Of a stretch of DNA of 64,000 nt, positions 12,283 to 22,543 are shown in pieces. The DNA is from Camarhynchus parvulus (taxonomy: Eukaryota; Chordata; Aves; Passeriformes; Thraupidae). The notes below the pieces were generated by a model. It was not told where the DNA came from, searched no databases, and saw nothing but the letters and a program-made list of their open reading frames with translations. The translations under genes were made by a program, and so were the position numbers. The stretch lies in NCBI RefSeq assembly GCF_901933205.1, contig NC_044581.1, forward strand, positions 15,899,501 to 15,963,500, in the 5' to 3' direction. Each line of letters opens with the position of its first letter. The first letter of the stretch is position 1.

Positions 12283-13990
12283 CATTTGCTAGGGTATCCT
12301 TCTTTACATACACACTAGCACTTGTGAGCCTTTAGACTGTCCCAAGATAAAATAACCCAAACCAATATTCCAGTTAGAAACTTAACACTATAATCACTGC
12401 TATCCTCTGGTATCAGTTTCCTAGATATGTTCTGAAATTATGTTCCAGGGCTATCAGATATAACATTTCTGCCATACTAAGACAGTTTTGTATATGTGTG
12501 GGTTTTATATCTTATTTGAAAGTGACACCATTCATTATTGGTACATGAGTACTTTCTACTTAAAATGTCTTTATGTTGAAATGATCTGACATAATGGACC
12601 CTAAATCTTTTTGATCTGCCATCAAGCTCATTGGATGTTAAATCTTAAAAAACCTCAATAGTTTATTAATATTTCACCAGTACAGCAGCTTTTAGGCAAA
12701 GCACATTCCTAACAAATGTATGCTTAACACAGTGAAATAGTTAAATACACAAAGAGTGCAAGAGGCAAACAAATATCAAGATGAATGTCATGATTTTAGA
12801 TTCAAAGTACCTTAGTAGAAAACCAAAAATTAATGAGCCTTGTGCTTCAACTGCCTAACATGGTAATTACTGGTGAGCAAAATGGATTAAACTAGTGAGG
12901 AAAGGGCTGCTCAGGTTAACAGATATCATTGGCTTTGTTTGTATATTCAGTGATAAGCAAGGAAAGGACAGGGAGGCAGGCTTGTCTATTGTCTGGCCAT
13001 TCATTTTAGCAGCATCAGCTGGCTTGGCTGACCTGCCCTGCCCACTGCAGCCAGGCACCAGGGTGAGCTTATGGCCCAGCTGCGTCTGGGCACACCTCAA
13101 GGTCATTTTTGGGTTTGTCAATTGACATGATCCAGCATCCCACTGCTTCAGCTGCTTCTAAACTTCATTTCAGTTCCAGTGACACACATCTCAGGCATCA
13201 AGTACAAGCTCAAATACAAAATCAAATTGAGAGGTTGTCAGAAGCATGTACAGGTACATGGGTATTTGCCAAATGCAATCTGGCAAGAGAAGGATTACAG
13301 GTGGGAGAAGGATTTTCCATGTTACATGTAAATACCATTCCTCTCAAAACTTCTCAACCTGTGTCATCACCTTTTTTTCTGCTTAAATTTCTTACAAATT
13401 AAAGAAAATCGAGGAATCAAAATCAATTAACAAAATAAAATGTTTCCTAAAGGTTCAAAGAACCTTTCAAGGTTTTGCTACCTTGCTGAATATTTGTTTT
13501 TCAGCTAACAAGGTACTTAAAAACCGCAAAACAGAAGAGCTCTGTAATGACAAACGGAAACTCTACATACTCCTCCCGTTTGGAATGTGCTAGAACAAAT
13601 TCACACAACTTGGCAGACGTCACGTTTAACTACAGACCTAAAATGACTTTTGCTGTCAGCGTGGCTTGCTGTGGCATTGAGATAAGGAGATTTCTGCGAC
13701 GCCAGCTGGCGGGTCAGCAGCAGCATTACCACACAAATCCGAGTCCTTGGCTCCTGGCCCCGTGCTGACTGCCGGGGCTGCCACTACAGACCCTTCCCCG
13801 CGCTCAGGGCGGTTCTGGGCTCCCAGGAAGCTCCTGCACATTTACACCTTGCGGTGCTGTAAATACACTCGGTGCTCTGAGCCCTCAGAACGGGCGAGCC
13901 AGCCCAAGCCACAGCTTCCCAAGCCACTAAAAGCCATCGCCTCGTTTCTCCCGGCCATCGCTGCCTTAAACCCTGTGTATTCCCTTAAGC
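12283..13990. other. Intergenic DNA upstream of NUDT19
   Basis: AT-rich at first, with rising CpG content after about 13650 towards the NUDT19 island. Open frames at 12867–13125 (both strands) and 13109–13402 show no recognisable protein family. No gene is called. Confidence 0.5.
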
Positions 13991-14990
13991 TCTCGCCCCC
14001 TGAGGACACCCGCTACTTACCGGCTTAGGTCTGAGGGGGGCTGAGGCATGCCGGCGCTGTCCCGCCTCCCCCGGCACAGGCCCGCCCCGCGGCTGCAGTG
14101 GCTCCTCCGGGGGCGCAGGCGGCGGTGCCGGCCCGCCCCGCCGCGGGAGCGCGGCTGCCCCGCCGCCCTCCGCCTCGCCAAGATGAACCCGCGGCTGCGG
14201 CACTGGCGGCAGGCGGCCACGCTGCTGCTGGCGGCGGGCACGCCGGGCCGGCCGCCGCGCTCGCCGCTCGGTCCCTTCGACTACGAGCTGCTGCTGCTGC
14301 GCCGGAGCTCCCGCAGCGGCTTCATGCCCGGCGCCCACGTGTTCCCGGGCGGGCTGGCGGAACCGGCGGATTTCTCCACCGAGTGGCTGGGGCTGCTGCC
14401 CGCCTCGCCGCACTGCGGGCTGGGCGCCGTGAAGCCGCCGCCGCCCGGCTGCAGCCGCGCCCCGCTCTTCGCCACCGACCGAGAGAGCCTGGGCTCGCAG
14501 CTGCCGGGGGAAGTCGCCTTCCGCATCTGCGCTCTCAGGGAGACCTTCGAGGAGGCGGGGATCCTGCTGCTGGTGCCGGGGCGCGGGCCGGCCCCGCCAC
14601 TGCCCGCCGAGCGCCTGCCGCCCGCCGCCGAGCTCGGGGAGTGGCGGCGCCGGGTGCGGGAGGACGCGTCCTGCTTCCTGCGGCTGTGCCGGCACCTGGG
14701 CTGCGCGCCCAACATCTGGGCGCTGCACGAATGGAGCAACTGGCTGACGCCCGTGGGCAGGGCCGGCCCCGGCGGCCGCCGCTATGACACGGCTTTCTAC
14801 CTGTGCTGCCTGCAGCAGCGGCCGCCACACGTGTCGCAGGACGACCAGGAGGTGACAGCCGTCCTGGTAAGAGGGGCCGGGGTGCCCGGCATGCGGCACA
14901 GCCCGGCCGGGCGAGTGTTGCGATGGGAGCGGCCGCTCCTGCCCGAGCCCTTCTCCCACGGCCCCTGGCTCTGCCGAGACTGTGCCCTTA
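13990..14990. promoter_or_regulatory. NUDT19: CpG island over the NUDT19 promoter and first exon
   Basis: Very high G+C and CpG density begins about 190 bases before the NUDT19 start codon and covers the whole first exon, fading just before the CR1 at 15.0 kb. No TATA box is visible. The high G+C also produces long antisense and shifted open frames, which are compositional artefacts. Confidence 0.75.
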
Positions 14991-17900
14991 CACTTCGAAC
15001 AGGCATAGAATCATACAATGGTAGGGGTTGGAACGGACCTTAAAGCCCATCGTGTCCCACACCTGCCACGGGCAGGACACCTTCCACCAGAACAGGTTGC
15101 TCCAAGCCCCAATGTCCAACCTGGCCTTGCACACTTCCAGGGATCCAGGGGCATCCACAGCTTTTCTGGGTACCCTTTGCAGGGTCCCACCACCCTTACA
15201 GTAAAAAAACTGCCTTCTAATATCTAAAAGTCCCCTCTTTCGATTTGTACCCACTGTATTCCTTGTCTGGCACTACAGTTCCTGACCGAGTCCCTTTCCA
15301 GCTTCCCTGCAGTCTCCGCAGATACTGGAAGGTGCTGTGAGGTCTCCACACAACTGTCTCTTCTCCAGATCAGTCCAAGCCCTTCTGATAAAGCTCCTTG
15401 AGACGTGAGGAAAGGGAAGGGAGTTTTATCTGCACCCTCTCCCATGGACTCCTGGAGCTGCCACCATCACCTGGGGAGCAGCTGCAGCAGCTGTCGGGAG
15501 AGGATTTGTTGTGAGGTCGTTGTACATGATCCGTGTCACATCAGATCCCTGTCACCGTGAATTACTGTCTCTTTCCAAGGCAGTTGAGAAATACCATTTT
15601 TTTACATTCATTCCTGCAGTACAGTGCAGGGTTGTCACACCTCAGTAGAGAGGGAGAGATCAATGTAGTATATCCAGGTATATTCCAGGACTGCATGAGT
15701 TGCTAGCAATTTTTGTCTTTTGAAGTTACTTGGAAAATTTTAAGTAATATATAAACTTGTTGAAAATTTTGACATTTTTACTTTTTTTTACCTTTTTTTA
15801 AAATTCAGCTTGTAAAAGCAACAAATGTCATGAAGAAGCTCTAAGAGAGCTCAAGGTCAGGTACATTAGGGTCCTTAAGTTTTTCTAGGATTCTGAAAAG
15901 TTTGATTGCAAATTAGAAGTAGATGAGAAACCAGACAGTTCTGTAAAAGCCTACTTAAAATTTTGGTATTACTGATGTTGCTATATTTATTTGTTTAACA
16001 AATTCTGCTACAGAAATTTTAAAGTACCTGAAACCTTACTTTCAAGAGCTCATGTTGTAATTTTGTTAATAATAGCATAAATCTACTGCAAACGATTATG
16101 CATATATTATTAAATTCACCATGTGAGATGAAATCAAGATTACCAATAGATTAAACATGCAGAATTTTGATGAATAGCTGGGTGTTCATGCTCTGAAAAC
16201 TTCTTTCTAAGAAGCAGATGTTTATAGGTACTTTTAAATCTCAAAGCATCAGTGGCAACCTCTGGTAATAGTGAGTTTACTGTCTTCTGTTGGCTTCAGT
16301 AAACTTTCAGTCATGCCCCTAAAACAAATGTCAGTTTTTAATCCTGGCATGTCTGTGTGTAAAATAAAAAATTACTTTTATTGGGAAAAAATAAGTAGCT
16401 TTTATCGATTGTTTCTTTTTCAGTTTTAAGAATGTCATTGTTGTTACTTTGGTGTAGCTTATATATGGTTTTTATTATATTCAGAAGATATGGTCCATTG
16501 CAAGCTCCTTTGCTGTATGGACTTCCTTGCTAAATGACTTTTCAGTTTATTCAGACTTTCTGTCTGCTGCTGACACTATTATTTCAAGACTTGTTTTCAT
16601 CTTCCAGTGGTCGTCACCTCCAGAAGCCATCGAACGCTTTAAGTCTCAGGAGATCTGGTTTCCTCCACCTCAGTTTTATGAATTCTGCAGGCTGTGCAAC
16701 TTCTCTTCCCTCGAGGAGCTGCAGCAGTTCAGCTCTGCACGGGCTCTGGAGGGCTGTGAGCGCTGGATGCCTGTGATGCTGAGTGCTGCAGATGGATCCA
16801 TCCAGCTGCTGCCGGGTAAGGACACGCTGGAGGCTTCTCCTAAATACACAGCATCTCCTTAATGCTGTGTGCTGAAGCCACATGACATAAACCATCCTTA
16901 ACTGAAAGGAAAATGCTCCTCAAGTCAAGTTACTGCATGCTGTTTCCACCTTGTTTGCTATAGTTGTGACAGTGGCTGCAGTCAGAGACAAGCCAGGGCA
17001 TCAGACAGCACAGTTATTTCTTAGTTACTCCTAATCTCATTGTCTCACCATTGTCATCATATGTGTATTTGTGAAGAAATTCCAGCATTTCAGCTTTGTA
17101 TAACCTGAACAATGTTTAAAAACTCCTTCCTTTAGTCCTTTTCAGTGGGAATTCTCCTTTACTTCAGGTATCACTTTTGAGGAGATGGCAGTCAAGCACA
17201 GCTGCAGTATCACACCTCGCAGCTGCAGTGATAAGGCACTGGACTAAAACCATACCCTCAGCCATCTTCCTCCTGCCCTTTCTCCTGCTTAAGTCTCTCT
17301 CATTTCATAATCATGTACATGCAGCATTAAGAAAAGCTGTGTATACTATTTATTATTTTCTGCTTTTCTTAGTTTATTTTTCATTATGCTTTCCTTTTTT
17401 TTTCATTTGGTCACAATTGACCTCTAGGATTTCTGTATTTGGGGTTTATTATCAGTCTTGCACAAGAGTATAATGCCTTGATATGGCAAAACAATTATTT
17501 ACTTCAACAAAATAGAACAAAATACATTTCTGTTCTTAGTCCTATCTTTATACCCATGAAGAAGTGCTTGTCCTGTGCTCCACCTATTATATACACTCCT
17601 GTCTGCCCAGGCTGTCATTACAGCATATTAATAGCATATTATCAGGAGCTCTGGAACATTCAATGTGCACTGCAGTGTCACTGACATACTTCAGAAATTT
17701 ATGGCTCTATCTTTAAATCTGAAGATGTTTAGAGGCAATTTACCTTGCATTGCGAAATACATTTCCGCTGATTTACATATACTGATAAATCCTAAAAAAA
17801 TTACCTGTGAAAAGGCTGAAAAATAAGGTTGGCTATGTATAACTAAATCTTTTTTTCTACCTCCAGGAGATGAGTTATATCCAGAGGATCCAGATTATAC

Positions 17901-18093
17901 TGGAGAAAAGAAAATTATTATGTCAACAGATAAGAAGGTTGAAGATCTCATGAAAGAGGGCGGGGTATTTCACAGGATAGTAATGAAAGACATCAACAAT
18001 CTTGCTGTTTATGTTAATATTCAAGCAAAATATAAGCATATAAATCCACTGATGATAAAGTGTGATAATTCAGATTACAATAGCAGATTATAA
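14183..18093 (+). CDS. NUDT19: Nudix hydrolase 19, peroxisomal CoA diphosphatase (3 exons, 372 aa)
   Basis: NUDT19 (RP2p family) hydrolyses CoA and acyl-CoAs to 4'-phosphopantetheines and 3',5'-ADP in peroxisomes (family knowledge). Coding exons are 14183–14866, 16608–16815 and 17867–18093; splice phases (0, then 1) join into one frame of 372 residues, close to the human 375. The start MNPRLRHWRQ was chosen because it aligns with the family N-terminus; the frame stays open upstream to an ATG at 14048. A GFMPGAHVFPGG segment lies at residues 46–57 and the Nudix core RETFEEAG at 119–126, separated by the insertion typical of this family. Later conserved blocks are NIWALHEWSNWLTP and RYDTAFYLCCL in exon 1 and EIWFPPPQFYE in exon 2. 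The last three residues, SRL, form a canonical peroxisomal targeting signal. Intron 1 carries a CR1 insertion. Confidence 0.95.
15000..15375 (-). mobile_element. CR1 LINE 3' fragment, minus orientation, in NUDT19 intron 1
   Basis: Reverse-complement CR1 3' end: 'gaatcatacaatggtaggg' at the left, then 'ggttggaacggacctt', 'gacaccttccaccagaacag' and, on the right, 'ggaaggtgctgtgaggtctcc' and 'tgtctcttctccaga'. The 3' end lies only about 135 bases after the exon 1 donor. It is 5'-truncated. Confidence 0.93.
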
Positions 18094-18493
18094 TATGTCT
18101 TGGGTTTAAATCTAGAATATTTTTAATTGCATATATGCTCACTGTGGTTTTGGTGCTTTTTAACTGTTGCCAAATAGTCATGAAAATATTTCTCTGTCCT
18201 GCCAAAGCATTATATCTGTATGTGTGTGTGGAGTCACATCTATGTGTATCTAATTTCTTGAGTCTTTAAAAACAGATCAGTTGTGCCACTGTTGGGTCAC
18301 AAAGGTCCTCTTCTCATTGAAAGTTTATATATATACATACATATATAGAACAAGCAGAGAAGGATTCTTTTACTATGCTTTCCAAAGTTACCCACTAGAT
18401 AACTGCAATGTTAGAAATGGATAAAATCCCCCATTCCATATTTGTTGACATTTCCCACTCTATTCTTTCTTTCATTCTGGGGACAAGCAATGT

Positions 18494-18526
18494 ATGTATA
18501 GATATAGATATAGATATATATACATA
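18494..18526. repeat. Short (ATAGAT)n / TA-rich microsatellite
   Basis: Consecutive 'atagat' units followed by 'atatatatacata'. A similar TA-rich stretch lies at about 18326–18346. Confidence 0.75.
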
Positions 18527-18728
18527 AATTAAGTATAAAGCACTTTTTAAAGAATATTGTAAAGTTAATTTTTATATCTTATATATTTAAATTCTTTCTA
18601 CTAATGGTAATAATTCAAAACTACAATTTTCAAAGGTAGACTTAATTTAAAGGAAGTCATCTATGGAATTGAGTGCATTCTTTTATCAATATATTTTTTT
18701 ATCTTCAAGTTGTAAGCAATTTAAAAAA

Positions 18729-18734
18729 AATAAA
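18729..18734 (+). terminator. NUDT19: Candidate polyadenylation signal AATAAA for NUDT19
   Basis: Canonical hexamer about 635 bases after the stop codon. It lies in an A-rich run, so it may be fortuitous. Confidence 0.3.
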
Positions 18735-19149
18735 AAGTGTAATTTTTTAGCTCCAAAAAGATATCAACAACTTAAGGGAATAATACTCCTCCTTGATATA
18801 CCCAGTTCTATATTCCAACATCCCACTTTTTGCTTCTTAACTACTCTACCAATATAACTGAGATTTAAGAACTTCAGAGCAAAGATTGCTGCTTAACTTT
18901 TGGTTTGAATTTGTCTTTTCTTTTGTTCAATAAGTGGAGTCAATGGAGCAGTTTTGTAAATTACCTGGAAGGAGAATGAATGATGACTTCAGATTAGTCA
19001 GTAAAGTTGTTCAGAAAGCTTTGTTCCAGGTTTTGTTCTGTGTTTCAATTAAAACCTGTTGCTACAATTAGATTAAATTGGTTTGTAGCATTCATTTGGA
19101 TTAAAAAAAATACTGAAAAAAAGGTGTGTCTTTCTCTTCTCCCTTAGAA

Positions 19150-19460
19150 CATACCCAGGCTGGTGCTGGTTTTGCAGACCTTGTTGAGGTTTGTAAACCT
19201 GTGCTGAACAATGACCACATAAGCAGAGCACTGTGTATTGTGCAGTAGAACACCTGAATATTCTGGCTGAGTGTGACCTTCCCTTTCCTCCTGTCACTGG
19301 AGACTTCACCTGCCTGCCCTGACTTCTCCAATGCAATGGAGAGTGCCGTAGGATCCACCCTTGCTAGATCCCCCAGAACCCTGAGATGCTTCTCATCAAG
19401 TCCCAAGGGCTTGTCTATGTTCAGGCTTCTCAGGTCTTGTACTTGGTTTTCTCCTACAAC
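19150..19460 (-). mobile_element. Decayed CR1 LINE ORF2 fragment (reverse transcriptase region)
   Basis: Read on the minus strand, 19460 to about 19270 gives a peptide resembling the start of the CR1 reverse-transcriptase domain: LRSLNIDKPLGLDEKHLRVL, then LSIALEKSGQAGEVSSDRRK. The usual CR1 pattern in this place is 'gPDg-hprvL-eLa…SgevP-dWr'. Key residues are substituted and the similarity ends soon after, so it is a dead relic, not a gene. Identification is by remembered family pattern. Confidence 0.6.
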
Positions 19461-20287
19461 AAAAAGCACTTTATTTCCTCACCTTGAAGTTCAGGGACGT
19501 GGGAAATGTGGGAAGCATGACTGCAGCAAAAACTGAGCCATAAAATCAAATGTCAACGAAACCCTGTAACCCCTCTCTATGTGCATTATTAGTGAAGTAT
19601 TGGGGGTAGGGATATACGTTTGTTTAAGTAGCTCTCCTTTTCTAATCAATATACATCTGGGAGTTTGGGTTTTTTTAGTTTTTTTTTGTTTGTTTGTTTT
19701 TCATATCCCTTGTCACATTGAGCTCCAGCTGTGCCTTAGCTCTCTCCTGATCCCACTCCTATATCCCCAAGCACCATCCCTATATTCTCCCCTCTGGATA
19801 CATATTCCTGCTTCCAGTGCCTGTGCATTTCTTTCTTGCACTCTAGTCAGACCAGAAGGGTCTTAATCAGCTTCTTTGGTCTCCTGCCTGCCTTGTCTGA
19901 TTTCTTACACATGATAATCAAGAGTTTTTATGCTTCAAGGAAAAGATGCTTAAAAAGCTGCCAGCTCTCTTCTCTCCTGCTCCTTTATCCCCAAGGGCAG
20001 TCGGTTTCCAGGAGTTCTCATCCAGTAATGCCTTCAACAAGTGACAGTGTGCTCTCCTAGAACCTTCACTTTATTACTTTATTCATGTAGACCATATCCC
20101 TCGAGATGACAAATTGAAATACACAAAAGATTTTATTGTTCTGCCTCTTATGGTTATTCTACCAGTTTACTTTTATGGTAGAAAGTGGGTATTACGGAAA
20201 ATATTTTTGATAAAGAAATTATTTAACACCCAGGCACAGCAGGAGTGTGGATATGGGAACGTGGGCGGGGGAGGCATGCAGGAGTGA

Positions 20288-20795
20288 TGCCAGGTGTGTA
20301 GAAAATGCAGTTTTGCCACTTGTGTTAGGTGAGGGCTCTCCCTCTGTCTGGGGTTATGTCTTCCTGCAGAGCTAAGAACTACACCAAAGACTTACACTAA
20401 GTTATTTCACCACTTCCACAGGGGCAGATCCCTATGAACCCTTTCCACTTGTCCATTTACTTCTTGGTGCTACAGCTGTTTTGTGTTTTTATTTTTTCCT
20501 GCGGTTGTTGTCCCGGCATTAGTTAAGAACTACCAGTGTTTCCAAAGAACTACCACTATTTCACCATTGCCTCTGCTACAGAGACTTTAAGCCTGAAATA
20601 AACTCCAAATCCCAAAGGTTCATTGTAATAATTTCCCTCAAATCCTAGTAGAATATTCTTGATTTCAAGTTGCTAGCAGTAACAAAAGCTTTTATTCTTT
20701 CACTATGAGTTTGGTTTCCATTTTATACAAAAAGCAAGACGATGGACTTCCCCGCGCTTTTTGAGATTTCCCGCAGCGTTTCAGGTGTTTTTTAC
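20288..20795 (+). repeat. Diverged copy of TDRD12 exon 17 end plus intron 17 start
   Basis: This segment aligns collinearly, same orientation, with 35450–35975. Shared blocks include 'tgttaggtgagg', 'caccactt-cacaggggca', 'tccctatgaac', 'ttattgtaataattt' and 'tggactt-cc'. The matching segment starts in the last ~40 bases of TDRD12 exon 17 and runs ~480 bases into intron 17. It sits directly 5' of the TDRD12 CpG island. It could be a local duplication, or two copies of an unrecognised interspersed repeat. Confidence 0.7.
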
Positions 20796-20837
20796 GGCCG
20801 GGAACAGTTGGCTGCGCCATTGCCCATAACCCGGGCC

Positions 20838-21051
20838 TGTGGAGCCGGGGATGGGCTGTTCTGGGCTCCGACCCGCCCCGGGGCGGCTCTGGGGGCGGGA
20901 GCGCTGCGGGCTCTGGAAGGTTCCGCGGGGGGCAGTGCGGCAGGGCGGCTTGTGGAGCCGGGGATGGGCTGTTCTGGGCTCTGAGCTCGCCCCGGGGCGG
21001 CTCTGGGGGCGGGAGCACTAGGGGTTCTGGAAGGTTCCGTGGAGAGAGGTG
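20838..21051 (+). repeat. Tandem duplication (113 + ~101 bp) inside the TDRD12 CpG island
   Basis: Two adjacent units start with 'tgtggagccggggatgggct' at 20838 and 20951. Both continue through 'gccccggggcggctctggg' and 'tctggaaggttccg'. Each carries the same GC boxes. A third partial start ('tgtggagct') appears at 21052. Confidence 0.9.
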
Positions 21052-21272
21052 TGTGGAGCTTGGCAGCGGTGGAGAACGAGGTCGGTGGGCTGGTTCCTAT
21101 GGGAAGCAGCGTGGAGCTATGGCAGGATAGGGGAAAAGGGGACTGGGGATTGGGAGTAAAGCGAAGAAGGTGTTTCTAAAGGCGCTGCCCCGTGCCTCTC
21201 CGCGCTCCCGGTGGAGCTCGGCTGGCAGGGGGATAACGAGCTGCGTGTTCGGGAGTGTCTGCACACCCCGGG

Positions 21273-21320
21273 ATGGCTGCAGAGGCTCCTAGCTTCCCTG
21301 GGTCTGTGCTAGTGCAGCAG
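21273..21320 (+). other. Candidate uORF in TDRD12 exon 1
   Basis: ATG GCT GCA … CAG CAG runs 16 codons up to the splice donor at 21321. If spliced to 22494, the next codon is TAG, so the frame closes exactly at the exon junction. This would be a short upstream open reading frame in the TDRD12 leader. It depends on the inferred exon 1 and on transcription starting upstream of 21273. Confidence 0.4.
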
Positions 21321-22493
21321 GTGAGGCGAGGGTTTTAGCAATGTACAGCATTTTTACAGGTTAAATACTGTTTAGTGGTAGGTATGGGATTTTAGCAAGG
21401 GCTTGTTTCCCTCCGCGGTTCTTAAAAAAGCGGGAATGTTACTTGGAGTGGGTTGGGAGAGCTGGTCCTGTGCGTGGATGTGCTTCATCCCTGCTACCTC
21501 GATGGGGCATTTAGTGGGTTTGCACTAATTAACCTGAGACTTCAGCTGAAGTTATTTGTGGTCTTCGCGTGTTATTGCTGGAAGAAAAGTCTTAAGTATC
21601 GAAGGCAGCACTGATAATCTCTTGGTGCAGTATAACGGTGCAGGGTAAGAAACGAGTGCATAAGTCAGGAGCTTTGTTTGTGTTAAGCGATCTTGGGTGA
21701 AGCTTCTGCAATCGTTTCAGCTGTTCCATTGTCATGTTAAACTGGGAATGGTCCCTGCCATCGCTTACCGCTTGTTGCCGTGTGTCACCTCAGGGTAGCG
21801 CTGTTGCTGCTGAATTCTAGCTTGTTCAGCAGTAGCTTTGGAAAGGAAAGGACAATGTCTTGATTTTCCTTTTCTGAAATATTTAATTAGGCATCTACTT
21901 TTACTTGTTAATTCTTTCAAGTTGTAAGCTAGACCCTGCGGTGATGATACCACGATGTGATTCCGCGATGTTCTGGTTTATGCCGCAGTGAAATGCCAAT
22001 TACTTGCTGGGAGTTTAATTATTCTGTTGTAACTCCTCAGTCTGGTATGTACCACTGCAGACAGACGTAGTGTGAAATACTAATAAAAATCTGTGACGTT
22101 GAACTTGTTTGGTAAGTTTGGGATTCCGCTTTTGTATTAGGCTGAGGGATTTTTTAAAGTTGTAGATATTCTCCTCTGGTGTTTCTGTTCATTTGATCCT
22201 GTAGGTAGGTTGTAACAGCCCTTGTCTGTGATCAGCCTATTTTGCTGGCCTTTGAATGGAAGAGATGCAGCATGGATGGTAAATCGTAATTAGGCTTTAA
22301 CATAGTCCCCTCGTTAAGAAAGCTGGTTTGAACCCTTTGAAACATGTAAATCATAAACAATAACTAGCTTAAACTAGTACTCCTGATGTGAGTAGTAAAA
22401 GTTTATAGGCTTGCTTTAGGTGTGTGATCTTCAAATAGGCTTCAAAAAAATTGTGGTGATCAAAATGGTTCAACAAATGTTTTTCTTTTACAG

Positions 22494-22543
22494 TAGTGAT
22501 AAGGGAGATATAGGAGATAAACATGGAAGTCGCCGTATTAAAG
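22494..22543 (+). other. TDRD12: First coding exon of TDRD12, encoding only seven residues
   Basis: Acceptor 'ttttcttttacag' ends at 22493, 29 non-coding bases follow, then ATG and six more codons (MEVAVLK) to the donor GTATGC. The seven residues align with the family N-terminus, which also has its first splice junction here. The exon is too short to be found by frame length alone. Confidence 0.8.

Larger units (their letters stand above)
18094..20285. other. NUDT19 3' flank and NUDT19–TDRD12 spacer
   Basis: AT-rich. It should contain the NUDT19 3' UTR; AATAAA at 18729–18734 is the clearest candidate polyadenylation signal, but the end is uncertain. It also holds a TA-rich microsatellite, a decayed CR1 coding relic and an unrecognised pyrimidine-rich region (19.6–20.0 kb). 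Confidence 0.45.
20745..21350. promoter_or_regulatory. TDRD12: CpG-island promoter of TDRD12
   Basis: CpG-rich, GC-box-rich block (several GGGGCGG-type sites) between AT-rich flanks, 1.2–1.8 kb upstream of the first coding exon. It ends in a strong splice donor, CAG|GTGAGG at 21320/21321, which likely closes a non-coding first exon that joins the exon starting at 22494. MYB-type motifs occur: CAGTTG (reverse CAACTG) at 20805–20810, and TAACGG at 21633–21638 in the following intron. Confidence 0.65.

Noticed and set aside
14098..14787. 229-codon shifted plus-strand frame in NUDT19 exon 1
   Set aside because: Alanine-rich shadow of the NUDT19 frame caused by GC-rich codon composition.
13985..14959. 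324-codon open frame on the minus strand over NUDT19 exon 1
   Set aside because: It is exactly antisense to a confidently identified exon, is made of Arg/Gly/Pro/Ala-rich sequence expected from high G+C, and has no family resemblance.
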